Assembly (NCBI GenBank): GCA_964451255.1
Contig: CAYVHL010000001.1
Location: forward strand, 248,001 to 312,000
DNA length: 64,000 nt
Direction of reading: 5' to 3'
DNA from: JAHBTB01 sp964451255
Lineage (GTDB): Bacteria > Armatimonadota > Fimbriimonadia > Fimbriimonadales > Fimbriimonadaceae
The position numbers and the translations under genes are program-made. Each line of letters starts with the position of its first letter. The first letter of the stretch is position 1. Positions 41,513-50,251 of the stretch are shown in pieces. Below the pieces are notes generated by a model, which was not told where the DNA came from, searched no databases, and saw nothing but the letters and a program-made list of their open reading frames with translations.

Positions 41513-42433
41513 ATGTCAAAGAAATCATACGCGTTCACTCTTATCGAGTTACTCGTCGTCATCGCGATCATCGCCATCTTGGCGGGGATCCTTTTCCCTG
41601 TGTTCGCCCAAGCCAAAGTCGCGGCGAAGAAGACCAGCTCGCTCAGCAACGTCAAGCAATTCGGACTGTCGATCAACATCTATATCACGGACTATGACGA
41701 CAGCTTCCCCACTACGATCGCCGACTACGGCGGCGGAAACGGCGGCGACCCAGCTCTGATCGTCCCCGTCCCTGTCGACGGAGGCCTGAGTTGCTACACG
41801 CCCGCCGACCGTGATGCGAGCCGCGGCGCCTATCCCGCCAACGTCTACCCGTACATCAAGAACTGGCAGATGTTCGACCAGCCTGGCCAGGAGCACTTTG
41901 ACTTCGCCTCGCTCGGATGCCCGGTCGATCCGGGAACGCCGACGTTGTTCGTGGGTCTGGCCATGAACGGGTTGCTCCATGCTTTCAACAGCACGTCGGT
42001 CGTCGCGCCGTCCACGGCCATCCTTGGTTGGCCGGGTTACGGCAATCTGGCCACGAAAAACGCCGCCCAGGGAGCCAACCCTCAGCTTAACTGCGACAAC
42101 CCGTCGTCATGCCGGTTCTCACCGTCGGGCGCCCCAGGCAACCCCTACGCCCCAGGCAATCCGGCCTCGCTCACGTTCATTCCGTGGACAGAAAGCACGA
42201 CGCAATGGATGTACGGCAAGGGCCAGCCGTTCGTGCGCACCGACAGTTCGGCCAAGGTGCTACGGGTCGGCATGGCAATTGATCCGGCCGTGAACCAAGA
42301 CGCTTATAACGAACCGTTCCGCAGCGTCGGCCCAAACGGGGAGTTCTCATCGACGCTCGGCAGCTATTGGACCTGTGGTTCGACCCTTGAGACGGCCTAC
42401 CACTGCTTCTTCCGACCGGACAGGCAGGATTGA
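41513..42433 (+). CDS. Large prepilin-like protein, subfamily A1 (copy 2)
   Basis: A 306-residue protein with leader MSKKSYA-FTLIELLVVIAIIAILAGIL. It is the partner of the protein at 31840: both have DSSAK (RTDSSAKVLRVG) and end in CFFRPDR. The shared motif NPQLNC gives Cys194 and Cys200. Further Cys lie at LSCYTP, LGCPVDP and YWTCGS, enough for disulfides in the mature extracellular part. The ATG at 41513 gives a proper short leader; the open frame from 41441 does not. A lipoprotein gene follows after 4 bases. Confidence 0.88.
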   Translation: MSKKSYAFTLIELLVVIAIIAILAGILFPVFAQAKVAAKKTSSLSNVKQFGLSINIYITDYDDSFPTTIADYGGGNGGDPALIVPVPVDGGLSCYTPADRDASRGAYPANVYPYIKNWQMFDQPGQEHFDFASLGCPVDPGTPTLFVGLAMNGLLHAFNSTSVVAPSTAILGWPGYGNLATKNAAQGANPQLNCDNPSSCRFSPSGAPGNPYAPGNPASLTFIPWTESTTQWMYGKGQPFVRTDSSAKVLRVGMAIDPAVNQDAYNEPFRSVGPNGEFSSTLGSYWTCGSTLETAYHCFFRPDRQD

Positions 42434-42437
42434 TGGA

Positions 42438-42650
42438 ATGAGGTGGGTTCTCTTGGCCTCGGCCCTGGTGGTCGCACTTTGCTTCATGGCTGGATGCTCT
42501 GAGCCCGAGGCAGAGACGCTCAAGACTCCGTCGCCCGGCGAAAGCAAAAACGCCCAGCCGTTCGGTGCGATGAAGGGGATGACCGGCGGACAGGCCGGCG
42601 CGGCGTCGCCACTGCGGCGCTCCCTCGGCCGAAGGGGTGCGGGCCAGTAG
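42438..42650 (+). CDS. Small lipoprotein following a prepilin
   Basis: 70 residues: signal peptide MRWVLLASALVVALCFM, lipobox Cys20 (AGC), then SEPEAETLKTPSPGESKNAQ and a basic end. Only 4 bases separate it from the prepilin stop, so the two are translated from one message, which ends at the hairpin at 42676. Confidence 0.8.
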   Translation: MRWVLLASALVVALCFMAGCSEPEAETLKTPSPGESKNAQPFGAMKGMTGGQAGAASPLRRSLGRRGAGQ

Positions 42651-42675
42651 AGTTAAAGGGGAGTCCGTCGTCGAT

Positions 42676-42716
42676 GAGGCGGCCCGGATTGATTTCCGGG
42701 CCGCCTCGATATTTTT
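42676..42716 (+). terminator. Rho-independent terminator after a prepilin-lipoprotein pair
   Basis: A perfect 12-bp stem, GAGGCGGCCCGG (42676-42687) with CCGGGCCGCCTC (42696-42707), an 8-base loop, and then GATATTTTT. Confidence 0.9.
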
Positions 42717-42990
42717 GCGGGCTGACTAGAAAAACAGCCCTTTAGAACGGAAACCTACAAATACTGCGTTTCTGTCCATGACTTGATCTGGTTGGCGCGT
42801 ATGCCCACTTTTTTGCCCCTTTCCATAGGTCTTTCGGGCTATAAATGCAAGTTCCAGTATTACAGGAAACTCAGTCCTTGGGAACAATGGCACTAACTTT
42901 GCTGTCAGAGCGTTTATCGCCACGCTCGACGGAAGTGCCGTATGCGGCGCCTTCTTCGAAGGCGCGGTCGGCAACAAAGGGAAAAATACT
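42717..42990 (+). other. Promoter and leader region of the next prepilin gene
   Basis: No gene is seen in this stretch. It contains GTCTTTCGGGC (42829-42839), nearly the reverse complement of the GCCGAAAGTC core seen upstream of other prepilins, directly followed by TATAAAT, a possible -10 box. Close to the gene is an 8-bp perfect hairpin GCGCCTTC/GAAGGCGC (42947-42965), 25 bases before the ATG, which may affect translation. Confidence 0.4.
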
Positions 42991-43848
42991 ATGACTAAAA
43001 ACCGTGCGTTCACGTTGATCGAGTTGCTCGTCGTGATCGCGATCATCGCCATTCTCGCAGCAATCCTCTTCCCCGTCTTCGCCCAGGCCAAGCTCGCCGC
43101 TAAGGGAGCCGCCGACCTGAGCAACGCCAAGCAGAACGCCCTGGGCATCTTGATGTACTCGGGCGACTACGACGACGTCGTCCCGACCGACACCAACTGG
43201 AACACGGGCAGCGACCCGTTGACCTTTGGCGACGGCCTGGCATTCAGCACCTGGGCCTTCATGATTCAGCCGTACCTCAAGAACGGCGAAATCTTGGCGG
43301 ACCCGACCGGCCCCGGAACTCCGACGTTCTGGAACAGCCGCGTCCTCACGCTGACGAGCTATCCCGGTTATGGCTACAACTACGTCTATATGGCGCCTTG
43401 GGGCCCGAACCCGCTCGTCCAGTCCCCGATCTCGACGACCAAGCCCGCCCAACCGGCTGACACCGTCATGTTCTCGAACCGCGGTTCGTACAGCGACGGC
43501 GACGGCTACTTCTGGGGCTTCGACTTCACGCCATGGACGACCACCTCGCCGTTGCTGAACGTCTCCGTCGAAGTGCCGAACTGCTACACCATCCCGCAGT
43601 ACTGTGCGGACAACTGGGGTGTCGGCGGCTTCGCTGACGGCGTCAACGCCGGCAACGTGGCGGGCGGCGCCAACACTGGCGGTGTCGCGCTCCACGCCCA
43701 AGACTCTTCTGTCGTCGCCTTTATGGACGGCCACGTGAAGAAGATGAAGCCGGGTGCTTTGGCCGCTGGCACGAACTGGACCACCACATCCGTTCCTGGC
43801 GACCTGGTCGTGACCGACATCACCAAGTACCTCTGGGACACCGACTAA
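42991..43848 (+). CDS. Large prepilin-like protein, subfamily B (copy 1)
   Basis: A 285-residue protein, leader MTKNRA-FTLIELLVVIAIIAIL, FPVFAQAKLAAKG. Subfamily B differs from A: no NPxLxC motif, a VAFMDGHVKKM segment (Asp246, Gly247, His248) and a C-terminus ending TKYLWDTD. The DGH motif is widespread in the C-terminal part of planctomycete and armatimonad prepilins. The closest paralogue in the window is at 50668. The TAA stop overlaps the ATG of the following lipoprotein gene by one base. Confidence 0.88.
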   Translation: MTKNRAFTLIELLVVIAIIAILAAILFPVFAQAKLAAKGAADLSNAKQNALGILMYSGDYDDVVPTDTNWNTGSDPLTFGDGLAFSTWAFMIQPYLKNGEILADPTGPGTPTFWNSRVLTLTSYPGYGYNYVYMAPWGPNPLVQSPISTTKPAQPADTVMFSNRGSYSDGDGYFWGFDFTPWTTTSPLLNVSVEVPNCYTIPQYCADNWGVGGFADGVNAGNVAGGANTGGVALHAQDSSVVAFMDGHVKKMKPGALAAGTNWTTTSVPGDLVVTDITKYLWDTD

Positions 43849-44093
43849 TGAAGCGCTGCGCATTGGCCTTGCTTGCCGCAGTCACTGCTCTCGGTATGGT
43901 CGCTTGTAGCGACCAGCCGTCGGCAGGCGGATCACCAACGGCGGAAGGAACTCCTCCCGTGAAGTCGGCCCCCATCAAGGGTCAACAGCAGAGCGCCCAG
44001 GGCGCTAACAAGGTCGGTGGCATGTCGGCGGACTCTGTCCAGCCGACCGGCAAAGGCGACAACGTGACCGGTAGCAAGCTCAACGGCCGGTGA
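43848..44093 (+). CDS. Small lipoprotein coupled to a prepilin
   Basis: 81 residues: MKRCALALLAAVTALGMVAC with lipid-carrying Cys20, then a Pro/Ser/Gly/Gln-rich hydrophilic chain. Stop and start overlap (TAATG) with the prepilin gene, the tightest coupling in the set. A 15-bp terminator follows. Confidence 0.82.
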   Translation: MKRCALALLAAVTALGMVACSDQPSAGGSPTAEGTPPVKSAPIKGQQQSAQGANKVGGMSADSVQPTGKGDNVTGSKLNGR

Positions 44094-44100
44094 GCAGACC

Positions 44101-44136
44101 AAGCCCCCTCCCGGATTGTCCGGGAGGGGGCTTTTT
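44101..44136 (+). terminator. Strong Rho-independent terminator
   Basis: AAGCCCCCTCCCGGA (44101-44115) and TCCGGGAGGGGGCTT (44119-44133) form a perfect 15-bp stem with a 3-base loop that runs into a TTTTTT tract. Confidence 0.95.
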
Positions 44137-44203
44137 TGTTTGCGCCTTTGGCGACTGGCACACTGTCCCCGGCCAGTCTTAAGTAGAATCTGGCTGACCC
44201 GCC

Positions 44204-45532
44204 ATGCCCGAGCACCGACTTCTTCTCGAACACAGCCATGACGACGCGTTCGCCACCGTCGACGGCTATTTGGCCAAGGGCGGCTACGTAGGGCTCAAGA
44301 AGGCCCTTGGCATGGAAAGGCAGGCGGTAATCGACGAGGTCAAGGCGAGCGGCCTGCGGGGCCGAGGAGGCGCCGGCTTCCCCACTTGGATCAAATGGAA
44401 CGGCATCCCTAAGGACAAGAAGTCGCCCCACTACTTGATCTGCAACGCCGATGAGGGCGAACCCGGCACATTCAAAGACAAGGAACTAATGGAAAGGGTG
44501 CCTTTCCTGCTGGTCGAGGGCATGACCATCGCTGGCTATTGCACCCAGGCCGACTGCGGCTACATCTATATCCGTGGAGAGTTCGTGGACGCGGCCCGGG
44601 CGGTGCGACGGGCCATTGACCAAGCCTACGAGAAGGGCTATCTCGGCAAGAACATCCAGGGCTCTGGCGTGGACTTCGACCTCTACGTCCATCTTGGCGC
44701 GGGCAGCTACGAATGCGGCGAGGAGAGCGCTCTGATGAGCAGCCTTATGGGAGAACGCGGCATGCCTCGGCTGAAGGCGCCCCACGTACCTCTGCCGACC
44801 ATCGCCGGGGTCTGGGAAATGCCCACTGTCATCAACAACGTCGAGACGTATGCCTGCGCCCCCACAATCCTGGCCCATGGCGGCGAGGAGTACGCCAAGC
44901 TCGGCGCGTCGACCCAGCGGTCTCGGGGGACAAAGATCTTTTCGGTCAGCGGACACGTCAACAGGCCCGGCAACTTCGAGATCGAATTCGGAATCAAGCT
45001 TATGGACCTGCTCGAACTCGCGGGCGGCATGAAGGGAGGCAAGCTGAAGGCCTGTGTGCCTGGCGGATCCTCCGTCCCGATCATCAACGCAGAAGACACC
45101 GCCAAGGCAGTCATTGGCTACGAGGAGATGTCCGAAGTCAAGTCAATGGTCGGCTCGGGCGGGTGCATGTTCCTCAACGAGCACACCTGCATCGTCAGCT
45201 TCATCTGGCGGACAGCCCTCTTCTATGCCAATGAGAGCTGTGGCAAGTGCACCCCGTGCCGCGAAGGCACGCGATGGATGGAACAGATCCTCCGCCGGAT
45301 CGTGCTGGGCAACGGCCAGCCTGACGACATCCAGAACCTGAAGGACATCTGCTCCCAGATCGACGGTCGCTCGTTTTGCGGGCTTGGCGACGCCGCCGCG
45401 TGGCCCGTCGCGGCCGCCTTGCGGGTCTTCCCCGAGGAGTTCGAGTACTACATCCAGCACGGCCGCTCCATGGTCGACACACCTGAGTCGCGTGCCATGG
45501 CCCCGGCGTGGCAACAGGCGGTCTTGGCCTGA
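44204..45532 (+). CDS. nuoF: NADH-quinone oxidoreductase subunit F
   Basis: A 442-residue NADH- and FMN-binding subunit of complex I. GLRGRGGAGFPTWIKW is the NADH site, GAGSYECGEESALMSS the FMN region, and the [4Fe-4S] cluster N3 ligands are Cys346, Cys349 and Cys352 (ESCGKCTPCREG) plus Cys392 (RSFCGLGD). It has its own terminator-bounded upstream region. nuoG and later genes do not follow; a tRNA and unrelated genes do. Confidence 0.97.
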   Translation: MPEHRLLLEHSHDDAFATVDGYLAKGGYVGLKKALGMERQAVIDEVKASGLRGRGGAGFPTWIKWNGIPKDKKSPHYLICNADEGEPGTFKDKELMERVPFLLVEGMTIAGYCTQADCGYIYIRGEFVDAARAVRRAIDQAYEKGYLGKNIQGSGVDFDLYVHLGAGSYECGEESALMSSLMGERGMPRLKAPHVPLPTIAGVWEMPTVINNVETYACAPTILAHGGEEYAKLGASTQRSRGTKIFSVSGHVNRPGNFEIEFGIKLMDLLELAGGMKGGKLKACVPGGSSVPIINAEDTAKAVIGYEEMSEVKSMVGSGGCMFLNEHTCIVSFIWRTALFYANESCGKCTPCREGTRWMEQILRRIVLGNGQPDDIQNLKDICSQIDGRSFCGLGDAAAWPVAAALRVFPEEFEYYIQHGRSMVDTPESRAMAPAWQQAVLA

Positions 45533-45604
45533 ACTCCTTGCCAGGAGGCGCGTTGGTTCATGGCCCGATGTCTGCATCGGGTCCAAGTATCATGAAGCCC
45601 TCGC

Positions 45605-45680
45605 CCGGCCGTAGCTCAGTGGATAGAGCGCTTCCCTCCGGAGGAAGAAGTCGGAGGTTCGAATCCTCTCGGCCGGGCCA
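45605..45680 (+). tRNA. tRNA-Arg (anticodon CCG)
   Basis: A complete cloverleaf: acceptor CCGGCCG paired with CGGCCGG, D-arm GCTCAGTGGATAGAGC, anticodon stem CTTCC/GGAAG with loop CTCCGGA (anticodon CCG), T-arm GGAGGTTCGAATCCTCT, discriminator G77 and encoded CCA at 45678-45680. Confidence 0.97.
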
Positions 45681-45718
45681 GATTCACCGAGCCATGTCTG
45701 GGAGCTTCTAGGCACCGG

Positions 45719-46735
45719 TCAATAGATGACGATCGGGTTGTTCTTGCTCCCCGGAGAGACACGGGGCGTCTCGTGGCTGGCATCCTTAAACCCGATCAAC
45801 TTGATTTGACCCGCTCCTCCGCCGGCAATGCCTTCAACGGCAAACTGATCGTCCAGTTCCTCGGTCCGGCCGCCGATCATCACGGCTTCGCAGCCGCCTT
45901 TGATCCGAAACGCCGTTGCAACGTGGCTCGAATCGCAACCAAGAAACTGCATCCCCTGAATGTAGGCCGAACGGTGGTAATCCGTGTTCGCATCCACCAG
46001 GAACGCGGCGTCGCTGCAAAAATTGACACTGCAACCCGTGAACTGGAGGTCTTTGGAGTTGCCTCCCCATATCCAGAATCCTGTCCCCAAATAGCGGACG
46101 GCCGACCCCGAAGCGCCCGAAACCGAGCAATGGTCAAACGTGAACGTGTTCATGTCGTTAGAACCTTGGCCGAGGTCGGTGTTATCGTCCTCTGGACCGA
46201 TCCAGAACCCAGACTTCTGACCTTCTTCGTTGCCAGACACCGCACACAGTTGGATGACGTTGGCACTCGTGCTCTGGTACGTGGAGTTCGTGGTGAACCA
46301 GAACCCGACCCCCGATTTGCCCCGTAGCTGGATGCGGACACCGCTGATCAGGCTGGACTTGAGGCCATATGTCTTCCAGCACACGCCGGAACCGGTGAAC
46401 CAGATCGTCGGCGAGCCGTCGGGCTTGTTGTAGGCGGTTATCCGAAGCCCGACTGCCGTCGTGCCCTTCTTGGGTTGGAGTGTCACGGTGGAATCGATGA
46501 AAAGAGGTTTGTCAGTGGCGTCCAGGTAGAGCGGCCGCCCAGTTGCAGCACAGAGGTCCAGTGCGCGCTGTAGGGCGGGTGTGTCGACCTTGACCTTGCC
46601 CGTCCCTTTGACCGTGATCGCCAGTCGAGCGGCGTTTCTCTGAAAGGGAATCGACACCAGGTCGGCGCTCTGCCCCATGGCGGGTGCAGACAGCGCGGCG
46701 AAGATGATGGCGGCAGCACATATGCGATAAGTCAT
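45719..46735 (-). CDS. Secreted parallel beta-helix-like protein
   Basis: A 338-residue protein with a signal peptide (MTYRICAAAIIFAALSAPAM, mature start near QSADLV). Residues about 50-75 match the start of pectate-lyase-like helices (VDTPALQRALDLCAATGRPLYL). The rest has many short Gly/Ser/Asn-rich strands (SGVRIQLRGKSGVGFWF, FDHCSVSGASGSAVRYLG), as in right-handed beta-helices. Such folds bind or cut polysaccharides; no catalytic residues can be assigned. It follows the SGNH gene on the same strand after 108 empty bases. Confidence 0.75.
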   Translation of the reverse strand: MTYRICAAAIIFAALSAPAMGQSADLVSIPFQRNAARLAITVKGTGKVKVDTPALQRALDLCAATGRPLYLDATDKPLFIDSTVTLQPKKGTTAVGLRITAYNKPDGSPTIWFTGSGVCWKTYGLKSSLISGVRIQLRGKSGVGFWFTTNSTYQSTSANVIQLCAVSGNEEGQKSGFWIGPEDDNTDLGQGSNDMNTFTFDHCSVSGASGSAVRYLGTGFWIWGGNSKDLQFTGCSVNFCSDAAFLVDANTDYHRSAYIQGMQFLGCDSSHVATAFRIKGGCEAVMIGGRTEELDDQFAVEGIAGGGAGQIKLIGFKDASHETPRVSPGSKNNPIVIY

Positions 46736-46843
46736 GGCCGTGAAAGAGAGCCCCGAGTTCTATTCAGGTTGAGGAGCCCGACACAAGTTCCGGAGATGGG
46801 GCGACGAAAGCGCGTGCTTGGAGTTTCTTGACCACGCAGGCGC

Positions 46844-48394
46844 TCACTTGAGATTCGGAAGGATCCGGTGACGCACCGATTCGGCGAATCGCTCTGCGAA
46901 GTACCGGATGCCGTGGGGGTTCAAATGGGTTCCGTCCGAACTGACCAGAGCCGGGTTCGTGTCGCCGACCGAACCCACGACGGTCGCGGTGCCCGACTGG
47001 CCGATGCCTGAGTGCCCCGTCCCCGCGAACCAAGCCTGCGGGTTGAGCACGTCCGTCGTGCTGACGGGGACAAGGAAGAGCGTCGGGTCGTCGGTCGGCA
47101 ACAACGAGAACATCGCCGCCTCGGTCGTTGCCGCTACACCCGCCGAGCCGTTGGCCGTCTGGACAATCCCCAGCCAGATGATCGGCCCAGAGAAGTTAGT
47201 CCGCAGGAGTTGGTACAGGGCCAGCGCGTCGGCGGCGAGGGTCGGTTGGGAATAGTCGTTCGCGGATCCCTGCACGACGACGACGTCCGGCTGTCGAAAC
47301 TCCGCGCCGGACTCCGTGAAGGCCGTGGGCGTCTGGGGGACGATACGGCCCGTGCCGAACAGATCCTTCGCAGCCCGCTCACCGTACTTGTAGTAGCCCG
47401 ATGCGGCGGTCGAGACTCCGTCGCCGCCCACTCCCGAGCCGTTGCAGACCCGCCACCCCAGCAGCTTGCAGGCGACGTGCGCCCAACTGTCACCAGGGTC
47501 AAGGGGCATGTTGTCCCCGCCTGCGACGTAGCTGTCCCCTAGGAACGCCGCCTTGACTTCGTCGCCAGGAGACCACCTGAAAAACCTCCCGTAGTCAGAA
47601 ATGTAGAAGCCGTACAAGGCACGGTTACCCGGCGCCTCCACCGTGATCTCCCGCACCTTGCGACCGGAGGCCGCCGACCAATCCAGCTTGATGCCGTTGT
47701 TGCCGCTCGTCCCCGAACCGCAAAGCCGGGCACCCGGCCACAAAGGAACTCCATCGACAAAGACGCGGAGGACGGCGGCGCCGTTGGGCCAATACAGGGC
47801 GACCACCGGCGAGTCGGTCTTGACAGAGAAACGTTGTTGGCTGGCGCTCAGGCCAGGGTATGTCGCATCGCCGGTCGAAACGTTGCCGACCTTGCCGATG
47901 CCGAGCGTGGCGTTGACCCCAGTGAAGTAGTTGTTCCGGAACAGCACGTAGTTGGCCGAGTCACAACGAATGTACTGGAGGGAGGGGTCCTCGGTCGGGG
48001 TGAGCTTGTTGGTCAGGGAGGGTGGAGCACCGGCAAAGTCGGTCAAGGCAGGGGCATCGACCACAGACACCGCCGGCTCGAGCGCGCCGACGAACCTCCA
48101 TTTGCAAGTGCTGTCTGAGTAAACGAGCTTCTCGTCCGTGCCGGACGGCTCGACTGCGCCAGATGTGCCCGCGACGACCAGTTGGTACATCTTCGACGAC
48201 GAAGTCTTGACCGTCGCCCCGATCGCGGAGGGAGAGGCGTAGTCGTGGGACGACTGCCAGTCAGGCGGGGCCGTGAGCGGCTTTGCCATCACCGGGTTAC
48301 ACGCCGAAGCCTTGGCCGCACATCGTCGAAGCCGCTCTCCGATGGTGCCCCCGTCGGGTGGCACGGCTGGCCCGAAATGCTGTGACAGGGCCAT
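46844..48394 (-). CDS. SGNH/GDSL-type hydrolase with phage-tail-like N-terminal domain
   Basis: A 516-residue protein without a signal peptide. The N-terminal 100 residues contain SAIGATVKTSSSKMYQLVVAGTSG, a small domain common in phage structural proteins. The C-terminal half is an SGNH esterase: AAFLGDSYVAGGD (block I, Ser), GSGVGGDGVS (block II), VVVQGSANDYSQ (block III, Asn) and SDGTHLNPHG (block V, Asp and His). It would remove acyl groups from carbohydrates. The ATG overlaps the stop of the upstream 112-residue gene (TGATG). An upstream extension to 48598 is the out-of-frame preceding gene. Confidence 0.82.
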   Translation of the reverse strand: MALSQHFGPAVPPDGGTIGERLRRCAAKASACNPVMAKPLTAPPDWQSSHDYASPSAIGATVKTSSSKMYQLVVAGTSGAVEPSGTDEKLVYSDSTCKWRFVGALEPAVSVVDAPALTDFAGAPPSLTNKLTPTEDPSLQYIRCDSANYVLFRNNYFTGVNATLGIGKVGNVSTGDATYPGLSASQQRFSVKTDSPVVALYWPNGAAVLRVFVDGVPLWPGARLCGSGTSGNNGIKLDWSAASGRKVREITVEAPGNRALYGFYISDYGRFFRWSPGDEVKAAFLGDSYVAGGDNMPLDPGDSWAHVACKLLGWRVCNGSGVGGDGVSTAASGYYKYGERAAKDLFGTGRIVPQTPTAFTESGAEFRQPDVVVVQGSANDYSQPTLAADALALYQLLRTNFSGPIIWLGIVQTANGSAGVAATTEAAMFSLLPTDDPTLFLVPVSTTDVLNPQAWFAGTGHSGIGQSGTATVVGSVGDTNPALVSSDGTHLNPHGIRYFAERFAESVRHRILPNLK

Positions 48395-48732
48395 CAGTTG
48401 ACCACCACTTCTTCCTTGGCCCGCACGGTGCTGGATCCAGCAGATACGACCGCCACAGTCTCGCCCGGTGAAAGCTCCACCGTGAGGGACTGCCCCGCCG
48501 ACAGGCGGAACAGGTAGTCCGAGGAGGAAACCAACCCGGCCAAGGACGCCGTCGCATCGACAACCTGGAAGAAGCAGTCGCTTCCCGAACACACGCACGC
48601 GGTCACATAACGGTGCTGGCCCTGGCCAAGAGAGTCCTCGCCCGACCAGGCAGACGCCCCAAAGACCCGGAGGACGGAGGTGGATACGGTTTGTGAGGCG
48701 TTTTGCCCCGACTTGATATCAGCGGTCATCAT
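48394..48732 (-). CDS. Small beta-rich protein coupled to the SGNH hydrolase
   Basis: 112 residues starting MMTADIKSGQNASQTV. No signal peptide or membrane helix; most of the chain predicts short strands with Ser, Val and Gly (LSAGQSLTVELSPGETVAVV). It contains three Cys (ACVCSGSDC). Small proteins of this kind precede tail-fibre genes in some phages, but I recognise no family. The stop-start overlap with the hydrolase shows they are expressed together. Confidence 0.65.
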   Translation of the reverse strand: MMTADIKSGQNASQTVSTSVLRVFGASAWSGEDSLGQGQHRYVTACVCSGSDCFFQVVDATASLAGLVSSSDYLFRLSAGQSLTVELSPGETVAVVSAGSSTVRAKEEVVVN

Positions 48733-48805
48733 GGTTTACGCAGTGTTCGGAAGCCAAGGCCCCGTGGGTCAACCAGAACGTGCCGCGCACGGCTAGAATC
48801 AGGCC

Positions 48806-50122
48806 ATGGACGGGCGATGGCCGATGGTCGCGACGGCTCCAGAAGTGGAGTTGAGCGCCGACCAACGCCTCGCCCTGGACACCGTGCCCGACATGCCCAC
48901 TTTCGGGCGCGTCATCTTCGTCACTGGTAAGGCGGGCACCGGAAAGTCCACGGTGCTCCGGCAGCTGGTGGCGGGGACACCGTTGAAGTCCGTCGTGCTG
49001 GCGCCGACCGGACTCGCCGCCATCAACGCGGGCGGACAGACGATCCACTCCTTTTTCAACTTCAAGCTCGGTCCTCTGGACGACGACCCGGAAAGAGTGC
49101 CGACGTTCAAGCGTGGCGCACCCAAGCAACGGCTTATCGCCGCACTCGACATGGTCGTGATCGACGAGGTCTCGATGGTGCGAGCCGACGTCATGGACGC
49201 GATCGACTTGAGTCTGCGTCGCAACACGGGCAGAAAGGAACCCTTCGGCGGGAAGACGGTGGTGGCGTTCGGCGATCTGTGGCAGCTGGAGCCCGTGGTG
49301 CCCCGTGGCGCGGAGGGCGAGATGATCGCCCACCGGTTCGCCAGTCCGTTCTTCTTCGACTCGGAGTCCGTTCGCGGAGGCAGCCTCGACGTTGTGGAGC
49401 TACAGACCGTCCACCGTCAAAAGGACGACCCGGAGTTCTTGTGGGCCCTGAACAAGCTGCGGAAGGGCGACGCCAGTGAGCTTGCCTACTTCAACTCACA
49501 AGTCGGGGCGAGTCTGGAGGGAGACCACATCGTCACACTGACCGCCACCAACGCCCGCGCCCAGACGATCAACATGACAAGGCTCGCCGCGCTGGGCACG
49601 CCAGAGTCCATCTTGGAAGGCACCCTCGTCGGCGACTTCGGCAAGGACTTGCCGACCGACATGGTCTTGAGGCTACGCCCCGGAGCCCAGGTGATGTTTG
49701 TCAAGAACGCCAAGCAATGGGTGAACGGCACCCTCGGGACAGTCAAATGGGTCGAACCAGACGCGGTCGGGGTGCGGACCTCCGACGGGTCGGACGTCAC
49801 CGTCGAACGGGACTCATGGGACAAGACCAGGTACACATGGGACCGGGCGAGCCATCGCATCGCCGCCGAGCCGGTCGGCACATTCACCCAGTTCCCGCTC
49901 AAACTTGCCTGGGCCGTGACCATCCATAAGGCGCAAGGGCTGACCTTCGACCGGATGGTGGTCGACTTGGACACCCGGGCGTTCGCGCACGGCCAACTCT
50001 ATGTCGCCCTCAGCCGGAGCAGGACGCTCAGGGGGATGTCCTTGGTACGTGCCGTCCGCCACGACGATTGCGTCGTGAACTCGCGAATATGGGATTTTGA
50101 GCGGATGGCCGGCTTGACTTAG
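48806..50122 (+). CDS. PIF1/RecD-like superfamily 1 DNA helicase
   Basis: A 438-residue SF1B helicase. Motif I is VTGKAGTGKST (about 40-50), motif Ia LAPTGLAAINAGGQTIHSFF, motif II VVIDEVSMVRADVMD, motif III AFGDLWQLEPVVP, motif V AVTIHKAQGLTFD and motif VI QLYVALSRSR. This set is typical of bacterial PIF1-like 5'-3' helicases. There is no accessory N-terminal domain. It is divergent from the phage-like genes (73 bases between) and stands alone. Confidence 0.92.
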   Translation: MDGRWPMVATAPEVELSADQRLALDTVPDMPTFGRVIFVTGKAGTGKSTVLRQLVAGTPLKSVVLAPTGLAAINAGGQTIHSFFNFKLGPLDDDPERVPTFKRGAPKQRLIAALDMVVIDEVSMVRADVMDAIDLSLRRNTGRKEPFGGKTVVAFGDLWQLEPVVPRGAEGEMIAHRFASPFFFDSESVRGGSLDVVELQTVHRQKDDPEFLWALNKLRKGDASELAYFNSQVGASLEGDHIVTLTATNARAQTINMTRLAALGTPESILEGTLVGDFGKDLPTDMVLRLRPGAQVMFVKNAKQWVNGTLGTVKWVEPDAVGVRTSDGSDVTVERDSWDKTRYTWDRASHRIAAEPVGTFTQFPLKLAWAVTIHKAQGLTFDRMVVDLDTRAFAHGQLYVALSRSRTLRGMSLVRAVRHDDCVVNSRIWDFERMAGLT

Positions 50123-50251
50123 CCGTGCCTGGTCACCCGGAACTGTTGATCTTCCTGATCAGTGGCCGCCGCTGATGATTTTCTTGGAACCGGGCTGCAA
50201 TCTGGTTGTCTATGGACTCGGGGGCCGCCGACCTGTCATGCTGGGGCCGTT

